Below, piece after piece: positions 23,685 through 30,103 of a DNA stretch of 39,273 bases. Within the stretch, counting starts at the first letter, position 1, and the number at the start of each line of letters is the position of its first letter. Under the pieces are notes generated by a model that was given only the letters and a program-made list of their open reading frames with translations, searched no databases and was not told the origin of the DNA. Source of the DNA: JAJYIV01 sp964616135 (GTDB taxonomy: Bacteria; Patescibacteriota; Patescibacteriia; UBA9934; GWF2-40-263); NCBI GenBank assembly GCA_964616135.1, contig CAZTTQ010000007.1, forward strand, positions 1-39,273, written 5' to 3'. Position numbers and translations under genes: made by a program.

Positions 23685-23693
23685 TTATCCACA
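23685..23693 (+). promoter_or_regulatory. Consensus DnaA box before the HU gene
   Basis: TTATCCACA, the exact high-affinity DnaA box, in the leader 8 bases before the HU start. The same 9-mer in the same orientation lies upstream of the ribonucleotide reductase operon (34805-34813). Confidence 0.6.
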
Positions 23694-23700
23694 GATCGAT

Positions 23701-23982
23701 ATGGCCAAGATGACCAAGAGTCAGTTGATGGGTGCTCTCGCTGAATCCACGGGTCTTTCCAAGAAGGACGTCGCGGCGTTCGTCGACAAGCTCGTCACGC
23801 TCGCCTACAAGGAAGTGAAGTCCTCCGGCGAATTCGTTCTTCCGGGCCTCGGCAAGTTGGTGAAGGTGCACCGCCCGGCGCGCATGGGCCGCAACCCGGC
23901 CACGGGCGCGTCCATCCAGATCGCCGCCAAGACGGTGGTGAAGTTCCGCGTCGCCAAGGCCGCTAAGGACGCCGTCCTGTAA
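23701..23982 (+). CDS. HU-family histone-like DNA-binding protein
   Basis: A 93-residue HU/IHF protein. The N-terminal helical dimer part reads MAKMTKSQLMGALAESTGLS and the beta-arm contains the family core GLGKLVKVHRPARMGRNPATGASIQI, which includes the GRNPATG hairpin tip that kinks DNA. It packages the nucleoid and assists initiation of replication and recombination. It has its own extended minus-10 promoter and a consensus DnaA box in the leader. No Shine-Dalgarno, and the ATG is preceded by T. The terminator at 24111 may end this transcript. Confidence 0.95.
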   Translation: MAKMTKSQLMGALAESTGLSKKDVAAFVDKLVTLAYKEVKSSGEFVLPGLGKLVKVHRPARMGRNPATGASIQIAAKTVVKFRVAKAAKDAVL

Positions 23983-24017
23983 ACCTTCAAAATTCCGTCC
24001 CCTGCGGCGTTGCGGAC

Positions 24018-24087
24018 CTTCCTGCCCCGTCACCCTATAGTAAGTAGGGCTCCGTCGGTCAGGAAGCTCCGCTCCTTGCAGGATGAC
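24018..24087. repeat. Nested inverted-repeat element between HU and hflX
   Basis: CTTCCTG (24018-24024) pairs with CAGGAAG (24060-24066); inside it CCCTA (24033-24037) pairs with TAGGG (24045-24049). An outer GTCACCCT (24029-24036) is a near-inverse of AGGATGAC (24080-24087). No coding frame fits the 159-base gap. The GTCACCCT piece recurs at the window end (near 39264), suggesting a dispersed element. Confidence 0.45.
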
Positions 24088-24110
24088 GTTTTTTGAAGAT
24101 TTCCCGAATT

Positions 24111-24141
24111 CTCCGGAACCTTGTTTCGGAGTTTTCTTTTT
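24111..24141 (+). terminator. Terminator-like hairpin abutting the hflX start
   Basis: CTCCGGAAC (24111-24119), loop CTT, GTTTCGGAG (24123-24131) with one G-U pair, then TTTTCTTTTT (24132-24141). The T-tract touches the ATG of hflX at 24142. It either ends the HU transcript or acts as an attenuator for hflX. Confidence 0.75.
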
Positions 24142-25257
24142 ATGCCACTTCAAAAAACCAAAGCGATCCTCGTCGATCTTATCTCGCCCCGCACGACGGC
24201 GGCTGAGAGTTTGGATCGGCTCCAAGAGTTGGAAGAACTGGTGAATACCTACGGCGGCATGGTGGTGGTCAAAACCTTCCAGCGGCGCGCGACGCCGCAT
24301 CCGGCCACCTTCATCGGTCCCGGCAAGGTGGACATGCTGGCGGAGGAAGCGGGGAAGCTGGGCGCTTCGCTCGTCGTCATCAACGACCGGTTGAAACCGC
24401 GCCAGATGTACTTGGTGTCCGAGACCCTGCGGAAGGCCAAGGTCCAGGTGTGGGACCGGCTGGACTTGATCCTGAAGATCTTCGCCAAGCATGCCAAGAC
24501 GACGGAGGCGAAACTGGAAATCGAATTGGCGGGCATCCGCCACATGGGCCCGCGCATTTACGGCATGGGGTTGGAATTGTCGCGCCAGGGCGGCGGCGGC
24601 TCCAGTATCGGCGGCCAGGGCGAAACGAACACGGAACTCATGAAGCGCCACTTGTCGGCGCGCGAGGAGAAGATCAAGGAAAAATTGGAGCAGTACCGCA
24701 ACGTGCGCCACGGCCACCAGGAAAACCGCAAGCGGAAGGGGCTGAAAACCGTCGCGATCGTCGGCTATACGAACGCGGGGAAGACGACGCTGCTCAACCG
24801 CCTCACGGGCCGCAAGGAATACGCCGCGGACGAACTGTTTGCCACGTTGGACACGCGCGTTGGGCACATCTATGACCAGGAACGCGGCCGGGAGATTTTG
24901 GTGTCCGACACCATTGGATTCATCCAGCGCCTGCCGCCGGAACTGTTGAACGCGTTCGCCTCCACGTTGTCGGAAGCGATGGAAGCGGATTTACTCCTGC
25001 ACGTCGTGGACGGGTCGGATCCGCACGCACCGGACCATATCAAGGTCGTGGAGGACATTTTGGGCCGCCTGGGCGCCGGGTCGGTTCCGCGCCTGCTGGT
25101 GGTCAACAAGGCGGATGCCGCGAAAAAGAGATTGGACTTGGCGTCCGAAGGGACGCTCGGCACGTGGGAGATTTCCGCCAAGACGGGGAAGGGGATCGAC
25201 GCGTTGAAGGCGGCGGTCCTTGTGACGGTGGCCGGATTGACAGACGGCAAAAAATAG
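24142..25257 (+). CDS. hflX: GTPase HflX
   Basis: A 371-residue ribosome-associated GTPase. The N-terminal HflX domain (1-195) has GTFIGPGK-like ATFIGPGKVDML and the glycine-rich linker GGGGSSIGGQGETNTELMKRH. The latter varies from the usual GPGETQLE segment. The G domain has G1 GYTNAGKT (208-215), G2 at ATLDTRV, G3 DTIGF (256-260), G4 NKAD (322-325) and G5 SAKTG. HflX splits stalled or stressed 70S ribosomes. ATG 24142 is used; the longer in-frame start would lie inside the terminator hairpin. It has no Shine-Dalgarno and the start codon follows a T-tract directly. Confidence 0.92.
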   Translation: MPLQKTKAILVDLISPRTTAAESLDRLQELEELVNTYGGMVVVKTFQRRATPHPATFIGPGKVDMLAEEAGKLGASLVVINDRLKPRQMYLVSETLRKAKVQVWDRLDLILKIFAKHAKTTEAKLEIELAGIRHMGPRIYGMGLELSRQGGGGSSIGGQGETNTELMKRHLSAREEKIKEKLEQYRNVRHGHQENRKRKGLKTVAIVGYTNAGKTTLLNRLTGRKEYAADELFATLDTRVGHIYDQERGREILVSDTIGFIQRLPPELLNAFASTLSEAMEADLLLHVVDGSDPHAPDHIKVVEDILGRLGAGSVPRLLVVNKADAAKKRLDLASEGTLGTWEISAKTGKGIDALKAAVLVTVAGLTDGKK

Positions 25258-25267
25258 GCAAGGATAG

Positions 25268-25299
25268 GCCGTTCCCATCCCGGGAACGGCGTTCCTTTT
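25268..25299 (+). terminator. Intrinsic terminator of hflX
   Basis: GCCGTTCCC (25268-25276), loop ATCCC, GGGAACGGC (25282-25290), then GTTCCTTTT. A TTGACA at 25237-25242 with AAGGAT 17 bases later lies just before it and could serve the next gene. Confidence 0.75.
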
Positions 25300-25312
25300 C
25301 ATTGGAGTTCCC

Positions 25313-26398
25313 ATGCGTTGCGCGTGCGTTGCGTTCCTCCTGTTCGTCGCCCAGAGTGCTTGGGCAAAACCCTATACGGCCACGGTTACCGTCAACTGCC
25401 GGGTCGTGGGCGCCACGGTCAGCGTCGACGGCGTAGACGTCGGCAAGACGCCTCTTCCGCCGCTCGTCCTGTCGGCCGGCATCCACACGATCCGCGTGGT
25501 CCGCGCCGGGATCATCAACTTCTCTCAGGAGTTCATGCTGCGCGCGGGCGATGACACGGTGATCATCGCCGCGCCCAAGACGATATCGCCCGCGCTCGAC
25601 TTCGACCTTGATATCGACTCGCCGCCGGCCAAGCACGCGCCGATGAACGAGCTCGACCTCGATCTCGACGATCTGACGGTCGCGTCTCCGGCGCCCATGC
25701 CGCCGGTGGAGGAGAATCTTCCCCCGCCGCCCGTGCCTGAGCCGCTCCCACTGCCGAAGATCACGGTCCGGCGCGTGGAGCCGCCTCCGGCGGATCCCAT
25801 GCCGGCCCCGGCCGCTTCGTCCCCCCGGCCTCCGCTCGCGGAGAAGGAGAAGGCGTCTTCGGTGGGCAAGCCGCCGAAGTTCGTCGTTTCCGTCGGACTC
25901 CTCGGGAGCGTCGGGGGCATGTCGGCCGTCACGCCCCACGGATTGTCCGTGCCGGATACGGGCAGCGGTGTCCTAGGCGGATTGGTCGTCGGCGAATACG
26001 CACATTGGGAGGGGCGCTTGGCGCTCCGGCACGTCTTCCAGGACCGCTGGCTTGCGGCGAATGTCCGCAGCGGCGGCGCTTGGGAAGGATCCCTCCACGG
26101 CGGCCGATGGCTGCTGTCGCCAACCCCGAACGTCCTCCTTGGCGTCCTTCTCGGGGCCGCCTACCGTTCGCACGGGGCTCCGGACGGGGCCTGGTGGGCC
26201 GATCGCGGTCCGTCGCCGTCCGAGTGGCGCATGGAAGCGGTTCCTTCCGCCGTCTGGCGCGTCGCAAACTCCTGGGACGTCACGGTGTCCCTTCCGTTCG
26301 GCTACGGGTCCGGTTCCGTGGACGCGCGCGCGTGGCGAAACTTCGCCGGAATGTTCGCGGGCGCGGAACTGGCCGTCCGCCACGCGTTCACTCCCTGA
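25313..26398 (+). CDS. Secreted PEGA-domain protein with proline-rich linker and beta-rich C-terminus
   Basis: A 361-residue exported protein. A signal peptide (1-18, ending SAWA) is followed by a PEGA domain (about 19-95: VTVNCRVVGATVSVDGVDVG...LSAGIHTIRVVRAG). Next is an acidic Asp/Leu repeat (DFDLDIDS, ELDLDLDDL), a Pro-rich linker to about residue 185, and a C-terminal domain of about 175 residues with short alternating strands and Trp/Tyr belts ending LAVRHAFTP. The last part resembles a small outer-membrane barrel, which would be strange in a bacterium thought to lack an outer membrane; a beta-sandwich is an alternative. The gene has a Shine-Dalgarno (GGAG 25304-25307), stands between two terminators and uses few TTG Leu codons, so it looks like an acquired single-gene unit. 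Confidence 0.65.
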   Translation: MRCACVAFLLFVAQSAWAKPYTATVTVNCRVVGATVSVDGVDVGKTPLPPLVLSAGIHTIRVVRAGIINFSQEFMLRAGDDTVIIAAPKTISPALDFDLDIDSPPAKHAPMNELDLDLDDLTVASPAPMPPVEENLPPPPVPEPLPLPKITVRRVEPPPADPMPAPAASSPRPPLAEKEKASSVGKPPKFVVSVGLLGSVGGMSAVTPHGLSVPDTGSGVLGGLVVGEYAHWEGRLALRHVFQDRWLAANVRSGGAWEGSLHGGRWLLSPTPNVLLGVLLGAAYRSHGAPDGAWWADRGPSPSEWRMEAVPSAVWRVANSWDVTVSLPFGYGSGSVDARAWRNFAGMFAGAELAVRHAFTP

Positions 26399-26401
26399 CT
26401 C

Positions 26402-26434
26402 ACCACCATTTCCCTTGGGAAATGGTGGTTTTTT
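26402..26434 (+). terminator. Intrinsic terminator
   Basis: ACCACCATTTCCC (26402-26414) and GGGAAATGGTGGT (26417-26429) pair perfectly, followed by a T-run. Confidence 0.9.
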
Positions 26435-26453
26435 GTATCCCCAAGGCCGACCC

Positions 26454-26482
26454 TTGCCAAAAACCGGGGGTCCTGGTATCCT
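26454..26482 (+). promoter_or_regulatory. Promoter of rpmB
   Basis: TTGCCA (26454-26459), 17 bases, TATCCT (26477-26482), also extended by TGg at 26474-26476. Predicted start near 26489, leader about 20 bases. Confidence 0.65.
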
Positions 26483-26508
26483 TCCGACCATCACTTAATC
26501 CCCCGCGT

Positions 26509-26742
26509 ATGACGAAAACCTGCATTGTTACGGGCAAAAAGGTCGCTACGGGCTACAACGTGAGCCACAGCAACCGCCACACCAAGCGCCGCCTGTTCCC
26601 GAACCTCCAGAAGCGCTCCCTCAAGAACCCGGCCACGGGCCGCATGGTGACGGTCAACATCACCCCGCGGGGCTTGCGCACGCTGAAAAAGTGGGACTTG
26701 GAAGGCAAGATCTACGATCTCGCCGCCATGAAGCTCGCCTAG
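26509..26742 (+). CDS. rpmB: 50S ribosomal protein bL28
   Basis: A 77-residue basic protein: CIVTGKKVATGYNVSHSN, then TKRRLFPNLQKRSL and the C-terminal RGLRTLKKWDLEGKIYD. These are the bL28 core segments, including the conserved SHSN and pNLQ motifs. It binds 23S rRNA on the large subunit near the E site. It is a single-gene unit with promoter and terminator, and not next to rpmG. ATG 26509 has no Shine-Dalgarno; the long open frame reading through from 26005 is a shadow of the upstream gene. Confidence 0.93.
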   Translation: MTKTCIVTGKKVATGYNVSHSNRHTKRRLFPNLQKRSLKNPATGRMVTVNITPRGLRTLKKWDLEGKIYDLAAMKLA

Positions 26743-26750
26743 ACGAAACG

Positions 26751-26775
26751 GCCGCCTCCGGGCGGCTTTTCGTTT
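26751..26775 (+). terminator. Intrinsic terminator of rpmB
   Basis: GCCGCC (26751-26756), loop TCCG, GGCGGC (26761-26766), then TTTTCGTTT. The U-rich tract ends just before the next promoter. Confidence 0.8.
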
Positions 26776-26776
26776 G

Positions 26777-26785
26777 TGTTACAAT
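26777..26785 (+). promoter_or_regulatory. Extended minus-10 promoter of the coiled-coil gene
   Basis: TGtTACAAT. No good minus-35. Predicted start near 26792, leader about 32 bases. Confidence 0.5.
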
Positions 26786-26823
26786 GTCGGCTCACTCGAG
26801 TCCTTCTTCCTCTTCTTCCACCT

Positions 26824-27216
26824 ATGTCGGACAAAGCGCGCCTGCAGGAAGTGTACGCGGAGATTCGCAAGCTCAAAAAACAGCGGAAGGAAATCAAGGA
26901 CCTCTTCAAGAACGAATTGGAGCACCATGAGCGTTACGGCAAGCTGAAAGAGGAAATGGATACGCTCAAGGCGGAACGCAAATCCATTGAAGTGCAGGTA
27001 CGGGAAAGCTCGCCTTCCGACAGCCTGAAGCTGCAGGACATCGAGGTGGAACTGAAGGCCAATGAGGAACTGCTGTCCGATCTCGCTTTTAACCTGCTCA
27101 TGAAGGACGAAAACATCGAATTGGAAGACGAATTCAAGAACCGCCTGTTGCCGCAATTCCTGGTGAAATTCAAGAAACAGGACGCGGGCGCGGAGGAAAA
27201 AGACAAGAAAGACTAA
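26824..27216 (+). CDS. Coiled-coil protein of unknown function
   Basis: A 130-residue, highly charged, almost wholly helical protein. Heptad-like patterns run through residues 5-85 (EVYAEIRKLKKQRKEIK; KLKEEMDTLKAERKSIEV), consistent with an antiparallel hairpin coiled coil of the PspA/prefoldin kind. The last 20 residues are a Lys/Asp/Glu tail. No signal peptide. No named family recognised. It sits alone between rpmB and a terminator, with its own extended minus-10 promoter. No Shine-Dalgarno; T at -1. Confidence 0.75.
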   Translation: MSDKARLQEVYAEIRKLKKQRKEIKDLFKNELEHHERYGKLKEEMDTLKAERKSIEVQVRESSPSDSLKLQDIEVELKANEELLSDLAFNLLMKDENIELEDEFKNRLLPQFLVKFKKQDAGAEEKDKKD

Positions 27217-27223
27217 TACGGGG

Positions 27224-27249
27224 GCCGGGGTTGACAAACCCCGGCTTTT
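27224..27249 (+). terminator. Intrinsic terminator whose loop carries the next minus-35
   Basis: GCCGGGG (27224-27230), loop TTGACAAA (27231-27238), CCCCGGC (27239-27245), then TTTT. The loop holds a perfect minus-35 hexamer for the promoter of the following gene. Confidence 0.8.
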
Positions 27250-27259
27250 CCGTTAGATT
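27231..27259 (+). promoter_or_regulatory. Promoter of the 149-aa unknown gene
   Basis: TTGACA (27231-27236, perfect), 17 bases, TAGATT (27254-27259). Predicted start near 27266; leader about 66 bases with GGAGG at 27323-27327. Confidence 0.7.
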
Positions 27260-27322
27260 AGCCCAGCTTATCCCGTCGGATGAGCCGGACCAGGCCAGAG
27301 GCCGGACCGCTTGCAACCATCT

Positions 27323-27327
27323 GGAGG
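27323..27327 (+). promoter_or_regulatory. Shine-Dalgarno deciding the start at 27332
   Basis: GGAGG four bases before ATG 27332. An ATG at 27328 is out of frame and too close. Confidence 0.65.
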
Positions 27328-27331
27328 ATGG

Positions 27332-27781
27332 ATGCAGATCGATCGCGAAACGATTCGCCGACACCGTTCGTCGGTGCCGAACAGGGGCGTCCGCAAGAAG
27401 CGTCTGGAGACCCCTCTGATCGGCGTCAAGCCGGTCGTGGATCCAACGCCGCGGCCGACGGTCGTGCCGACCCTGGAAGAGGTCCACAACCTCCTCACCC
27501 AGCACAGGCTGGTGGACGCGGCGCGCGGCCTGAGCGCCCTGCTCGGCCGCTGCGCGTCCGACGTGCCCGCGGGCCTCGCCCGCGCGTTCGTCGACCAGGC
27601 GGCCCCGGCCCTGCGCCGGACCGTCAACGGTCTGCGTAACGGCAATCGTGCCACGGTCAAGGTGGCCCTGGACGCCTGCGTCCGCCGCCTCGGCGGGGAA
27701 CTCAAGCCCGAGCCGAAGGAGCAGCTCAAGAAGGACCTCCACCAGTGGGGGCTCTCGGGCACGGCCGACCGTCACCTCTAG
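27332..27781 (+). CDS. Small helical protein of unknown function
   Basis: A 149-residue soluble protein. A basic N-terminal 30 residues (RRHRSSVPNRGVRKKR) and a Pro-rich joint (PVVDPTPRPTVVPT) lead to a helical domain with Leu/Ala repeats (EEVHNLLTQHRLVDAARGLSALLG). I recognise no family. It is a single-gene unit with a perfect TTGACA/TAGATT promoter, a Shine-Dalgarno and a terminator. By eye none of its roughly 20 Leu codons is TTG, so its codon use differs from the genes around it, as in the genes at 10557 and 14198. Confidence 0.65.
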   Translation: MQIDRETIRRHRSSVPNRGVRKKRLETPLIGVKPVVDPTPRPTVVPTLEEVHNLLTQHRLVDAARGLSALLGRCASDVPAGLARAFVDQAAPALRRTVNGLRNGNRATVKVALDACVRRLGGELKPEPKEQLKKDLHQWGLSGTADRHL

Positions 27782-27804
27782 CCGTTGCCGTCCTCCGTAC
27801 GTCT

Positions 27805-27858
27805 GCCCGCCCGTCCTGAATCCCAATCTGGGACGATGGACGGCGGGCGTTTCTTTTT
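27805..27858 (+). terminator. Intrinsic terminator
   Basis: GCCCGCCCGTCC (27805-27816) pairs with GGACGGCGGGC (27838-27848) with one bulge, then GTTTCTTTTT. A smaller TCCCAATCTGGGA stem lies in the loop. Confidence 0.7.
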
Positions 27859-27859
27859 G

Positions 27860-27868
27860 TGCTATCGT
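27860..27868 (+). promoter_or_regulatory. Extended minus-10 promoter of the TM0106-like gene
   Basis: TGcTATCGT. Predicted start near 27875, three bases before ATG 27878; nearly leaderless. Confidence 0.5.
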
Positions 27869-27877
27869 GCTCGCAGT

Positions 27878-29353
27878 ATGCCCACCCCCGTCATCACGCC
27901 GTCAATGTTCTTCCAATATGCGGCCTGCCCGCATTGGCTTTGGTATGACCTCTACGGGGACCAGGCACGAAAAGGGGAGACACCTGCCCTCATGGAGAAG
28001 CTACTTCAAATGGGCGTCATGCATGAAGAGGACTACGTGCGCGGCTTGGATTTGCAGCCGGTGTTAACCAAGGATCCCAAGGCGGCCGTGGCGCAGACCT
28101 TGGACCTCATGCGTTCCGGCGCGCCGCTCATCTACCAAGGGACGCTGGAGGCGTCCGTGCACGGCGCCACGTGGCGCGGCCGTCCGGACTTGTTGGAAAA
28201 GCGCCCGGGCCGGTCCGTGTTCGGCGACTGGACCTACGTGCCGGTGGACATCAAGTCGAGCCACTCCATCCACGACACGCAGGAATTGCAGTTGGCGTTT
28301 TACGCCCTGCTGCTTGAACGCGTCCAAGACGACCTGCCCAAAGAGGCGGCCATCATCAACGTGGACCACGAGCGCGTGGTCTTGGAGTTGAAATCCGGCT
28401 TGTTTTCCAAAACAAAAAAGAAAGCGAATGAAATCGCCCGCCTCCTGCAGGGGGAGAAACCGCCGCTGCGCCTGGGGAGCAAGTGCAAGCATTCGCCTTG
28501 GTACAAGGAATGCATCCGTTCGGCGGAAGAAGCGGACGACATCTGCCTCATTTACGACTTGGACCCGCGTGCGGCGGAAGGTCTGCGGGCCGAAGGGATC
28601 AAGACGGTAAGGGACGCCGCGGCCATGCGGTTGGCATTGTTACCCAAGATTCCGCACGCGCCCGAAAACGAATTGCGCCGCATCAAGCTGCAGGCGCAGG
28701 CGCTGTTGGACGGCAAACTCCATTGGCTGAAGACGCCGGACATGCCCGCGGCGCCGCTGGAGATTTACTTCGATATCGAAGGAGATCCGCTGTTGGCGGT
28801 GGAATATCTTTTCGGATTCTGGATCGTCGGCGACCCGGGGCGGAAGTACGCCAAGGTGGGCCAGGTACGCGACAACGGGGAAGAAGGCTACTTCCTCTAT
28901 TTCTTAGCGGAAACGCCGGAGGACGAGGAAAAGATGTGGGCCGACTTTGTCCGGTGGACGGACCTGCTGCCCGAAACGGGATTCGCCGTCTACCACTTTG
29001 CGGACTACGAACGTTCCCGGACCAAGAACCTGGCCGAACGCTACGGGGATTCGCCGGGATTCCGCCGGTTCTTCAAGCGCTACGCGGACCTGTCCAAGAC
29101 GGTGCAGGACAGCGTGATATTCCCGCTGTATTTCTACTCCATTAAGGATATCGCCAAGTCGAAGTTCCTTTCCTACAAGTGGCGCCACCAAAAAGCGGGC
29201 GGGGCGCAGAGTATTTTTTGGTACGAGAAGTGGTTGGAGACCCGGGACGCCGCCGTTTTGTCCGATATCGTCGATTACAACGAAGACGACGTGGTCGCGA
29301 CGCGCGCGCTCCATGTCTGGCTTCGGGAACAGGGTGGCCGCGTGGTATCATAG
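27878..29353 (+). CDS. TM0106-like RecB-type nuclease with RNase H-like exonuclease domain
   Basis: A 491-residue two-domain protein. The N-terminal PD-(D/E)XK nuclease has Asp104 in GRPDLL and Asp124/Lys126 in VDIKSS, followed by a Gln-containing helix (QELQLAFYALLLE). Cys17 plus Cys203, Cys212 and Cys223 could hold an iron-sulfur cluster as in Cas4/AddB-like nucleases. The C-terminal RNase H-like domain has the acidic FDIEGDP and a terminal YNEDDVVAT motif, the DEDD exonuclease pattern of YprB-like proteins. It is likely a DNA repair or processing nuclease; no CRISPR or helicase gene lies nearby. ATG 27878 was chosen; the longer frame overlaps a terminator. Confidence 0.83.
   Translation: MPTPVITPSMFFQYAACPHWLWYDLYGDQARKGETPALMEKLLQMGVMHEEDYVRGLDLQPVLTKDPKAAVAQTLDLMRSGAPLIYQGTLEASVHGATWRGRPDLLEKRPGRSVFGDWTYVPVDIKSSHSIHDTQELQLAFYALLLERVQDDLPKEAAIINVDHERVVLELKSGLFSKTKKKANEIARLLQGEKPPLRLGSKCKHSPWYKECIRSAEEADDICLIYDLDPRAAEGLRAEGIKTVRDAAAMRLALLPKIPHAPENELRRIKLQAQALLDGKLHWLKTPDMPAAPLEIYFDIEGDPLLAVEYLFGFWIVGDPGRKYAKVGQVRDNGEEGYFLYFLAETPEDEEKMWADFVRWTDLLPETGFAVYHFADYERSRTKNLAERYGDSPGFRRFFKRYADLSKTVQDSVIFPLYFYSIKDIAKSKFLSYKWRHQKAGGAQSIFWYEKWLETRDAAVLSDIVDYNEDDVVATRALHVWLREQGGRVVS
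29343..29351 (+). promoter_or_regulatory. Possible extended minus-10 promoter of the LOG gene
   Basis: TGgTATCAT, overlapping the preceding stop codon. Predicted start two bases before ATG 29360. Confidence 0.4.
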
Positions 29354-29359
29354 GGCCAT

Positions 29360-30100
29360 ATGGCAAAGCAGAAGCCCACGGAGGAGTGCGCGGACGGCGC
29401 GTGTCGCGTGCCGTTGACGTTTGCGGAGAAAGCGACGGGGAATTACCAGGCCGACGTGCCGCAAAAATTAGGCGACATTACTTGGCGCGTGTTCCGCATC
29501 ATGGCGGAAATCGTCGAGGGGTTTGAATTTCTTTCCAAGTCCACGCACGAAGTGAGTTTTTTCGGCTCCGCGCGGTTCCAGCCGGGACATCCGTGGTATG
29601 AGGAAGCACGCCGCTTGGGCCACCTGCTCGGCAAGGACGGTTACACCGTCGTCACCGGTGGCGGGCCGGGCATCATGGAAGCGGGGAACCGCGGCGCCTA
29701 TGAGGCGGGCGCGCAGTCCTTGGGATTGAACATTCAGCTTCCGCACGAGCAGCGCACCAACCCGTACGTCACCCGCAGCCGCGCGTTCCACTACTTCTTT
29801 ACCCGCAAGGTCATGTTGGCGGCGGCGGCGCAGGCCTACGTGTTTTTCCCGGGCGGATTCGGTACGTTGGACGAATGCCTGGAGCTCATCACGTTGGTGC
29901 AGACAGGGAAAATGCGGCGCCTGCCCATCGTATTGGTCGGCAAGGACTTCTGGCAGCCTCTGTTGGCATGGATCAGCACGACCTTGGTGGACGAATACAA
30001 GACCGTGAGCCGTGAGGAATTGGACGTCTACCGGCTGGTGGATACGGCGGAAGAGGCCTACGCCATCATTCGGCAATCGCCCGACCGCTCCTTCTTCTAG
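29360..30100 (+). CDS. LOG-family nucleotide phosphoribohydrolase
   Basis: A 246-residue Rossmann-like protein of the lysine-decarboxylase-like/LOG family. It has FFGSARFQPGHPWYEEA, the GGGPGIMEAGNRGAYEAG nucleotide site and the diagnostic PGGFGTLDE motif with catalytic Glu. The C-terminus is IRQSPDRSFF. Such proteins cleave nucleoside-5-prime monophosphates into base and ribose phosphate; the cytokinin name reflects the plant enzyme, and the bacterial role is nucleotide salvage or signalling. An N-terminal extension of about 60 residues precedes the domain. It is followed three bases later by the GT-B-like gene. Confidence 0.88.
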   Translation: MAKQKPTEECADGACRVPLTFAEKATGNYQADVPQKLGDITWRVFRIMAEIVEGFEFLSKSTHEVSFFGSARFQPGHPWYEEARRLGHLLGKDGYTVVTGGGPGIMEAGNRGAYEAGAQSLGLNIQLPHEQRTNPYVTRSRAFHYFFTRKVMLAAAAQAYVFFPGGFGTLDECLELITLVQTGKMRRLPIVLVGKDFWQPLLAWISTTLVDEYKTVSREELDVYRLVDTAEEAYAIIRQSPDRSFF

Positions 30101-30103
30101 GGT

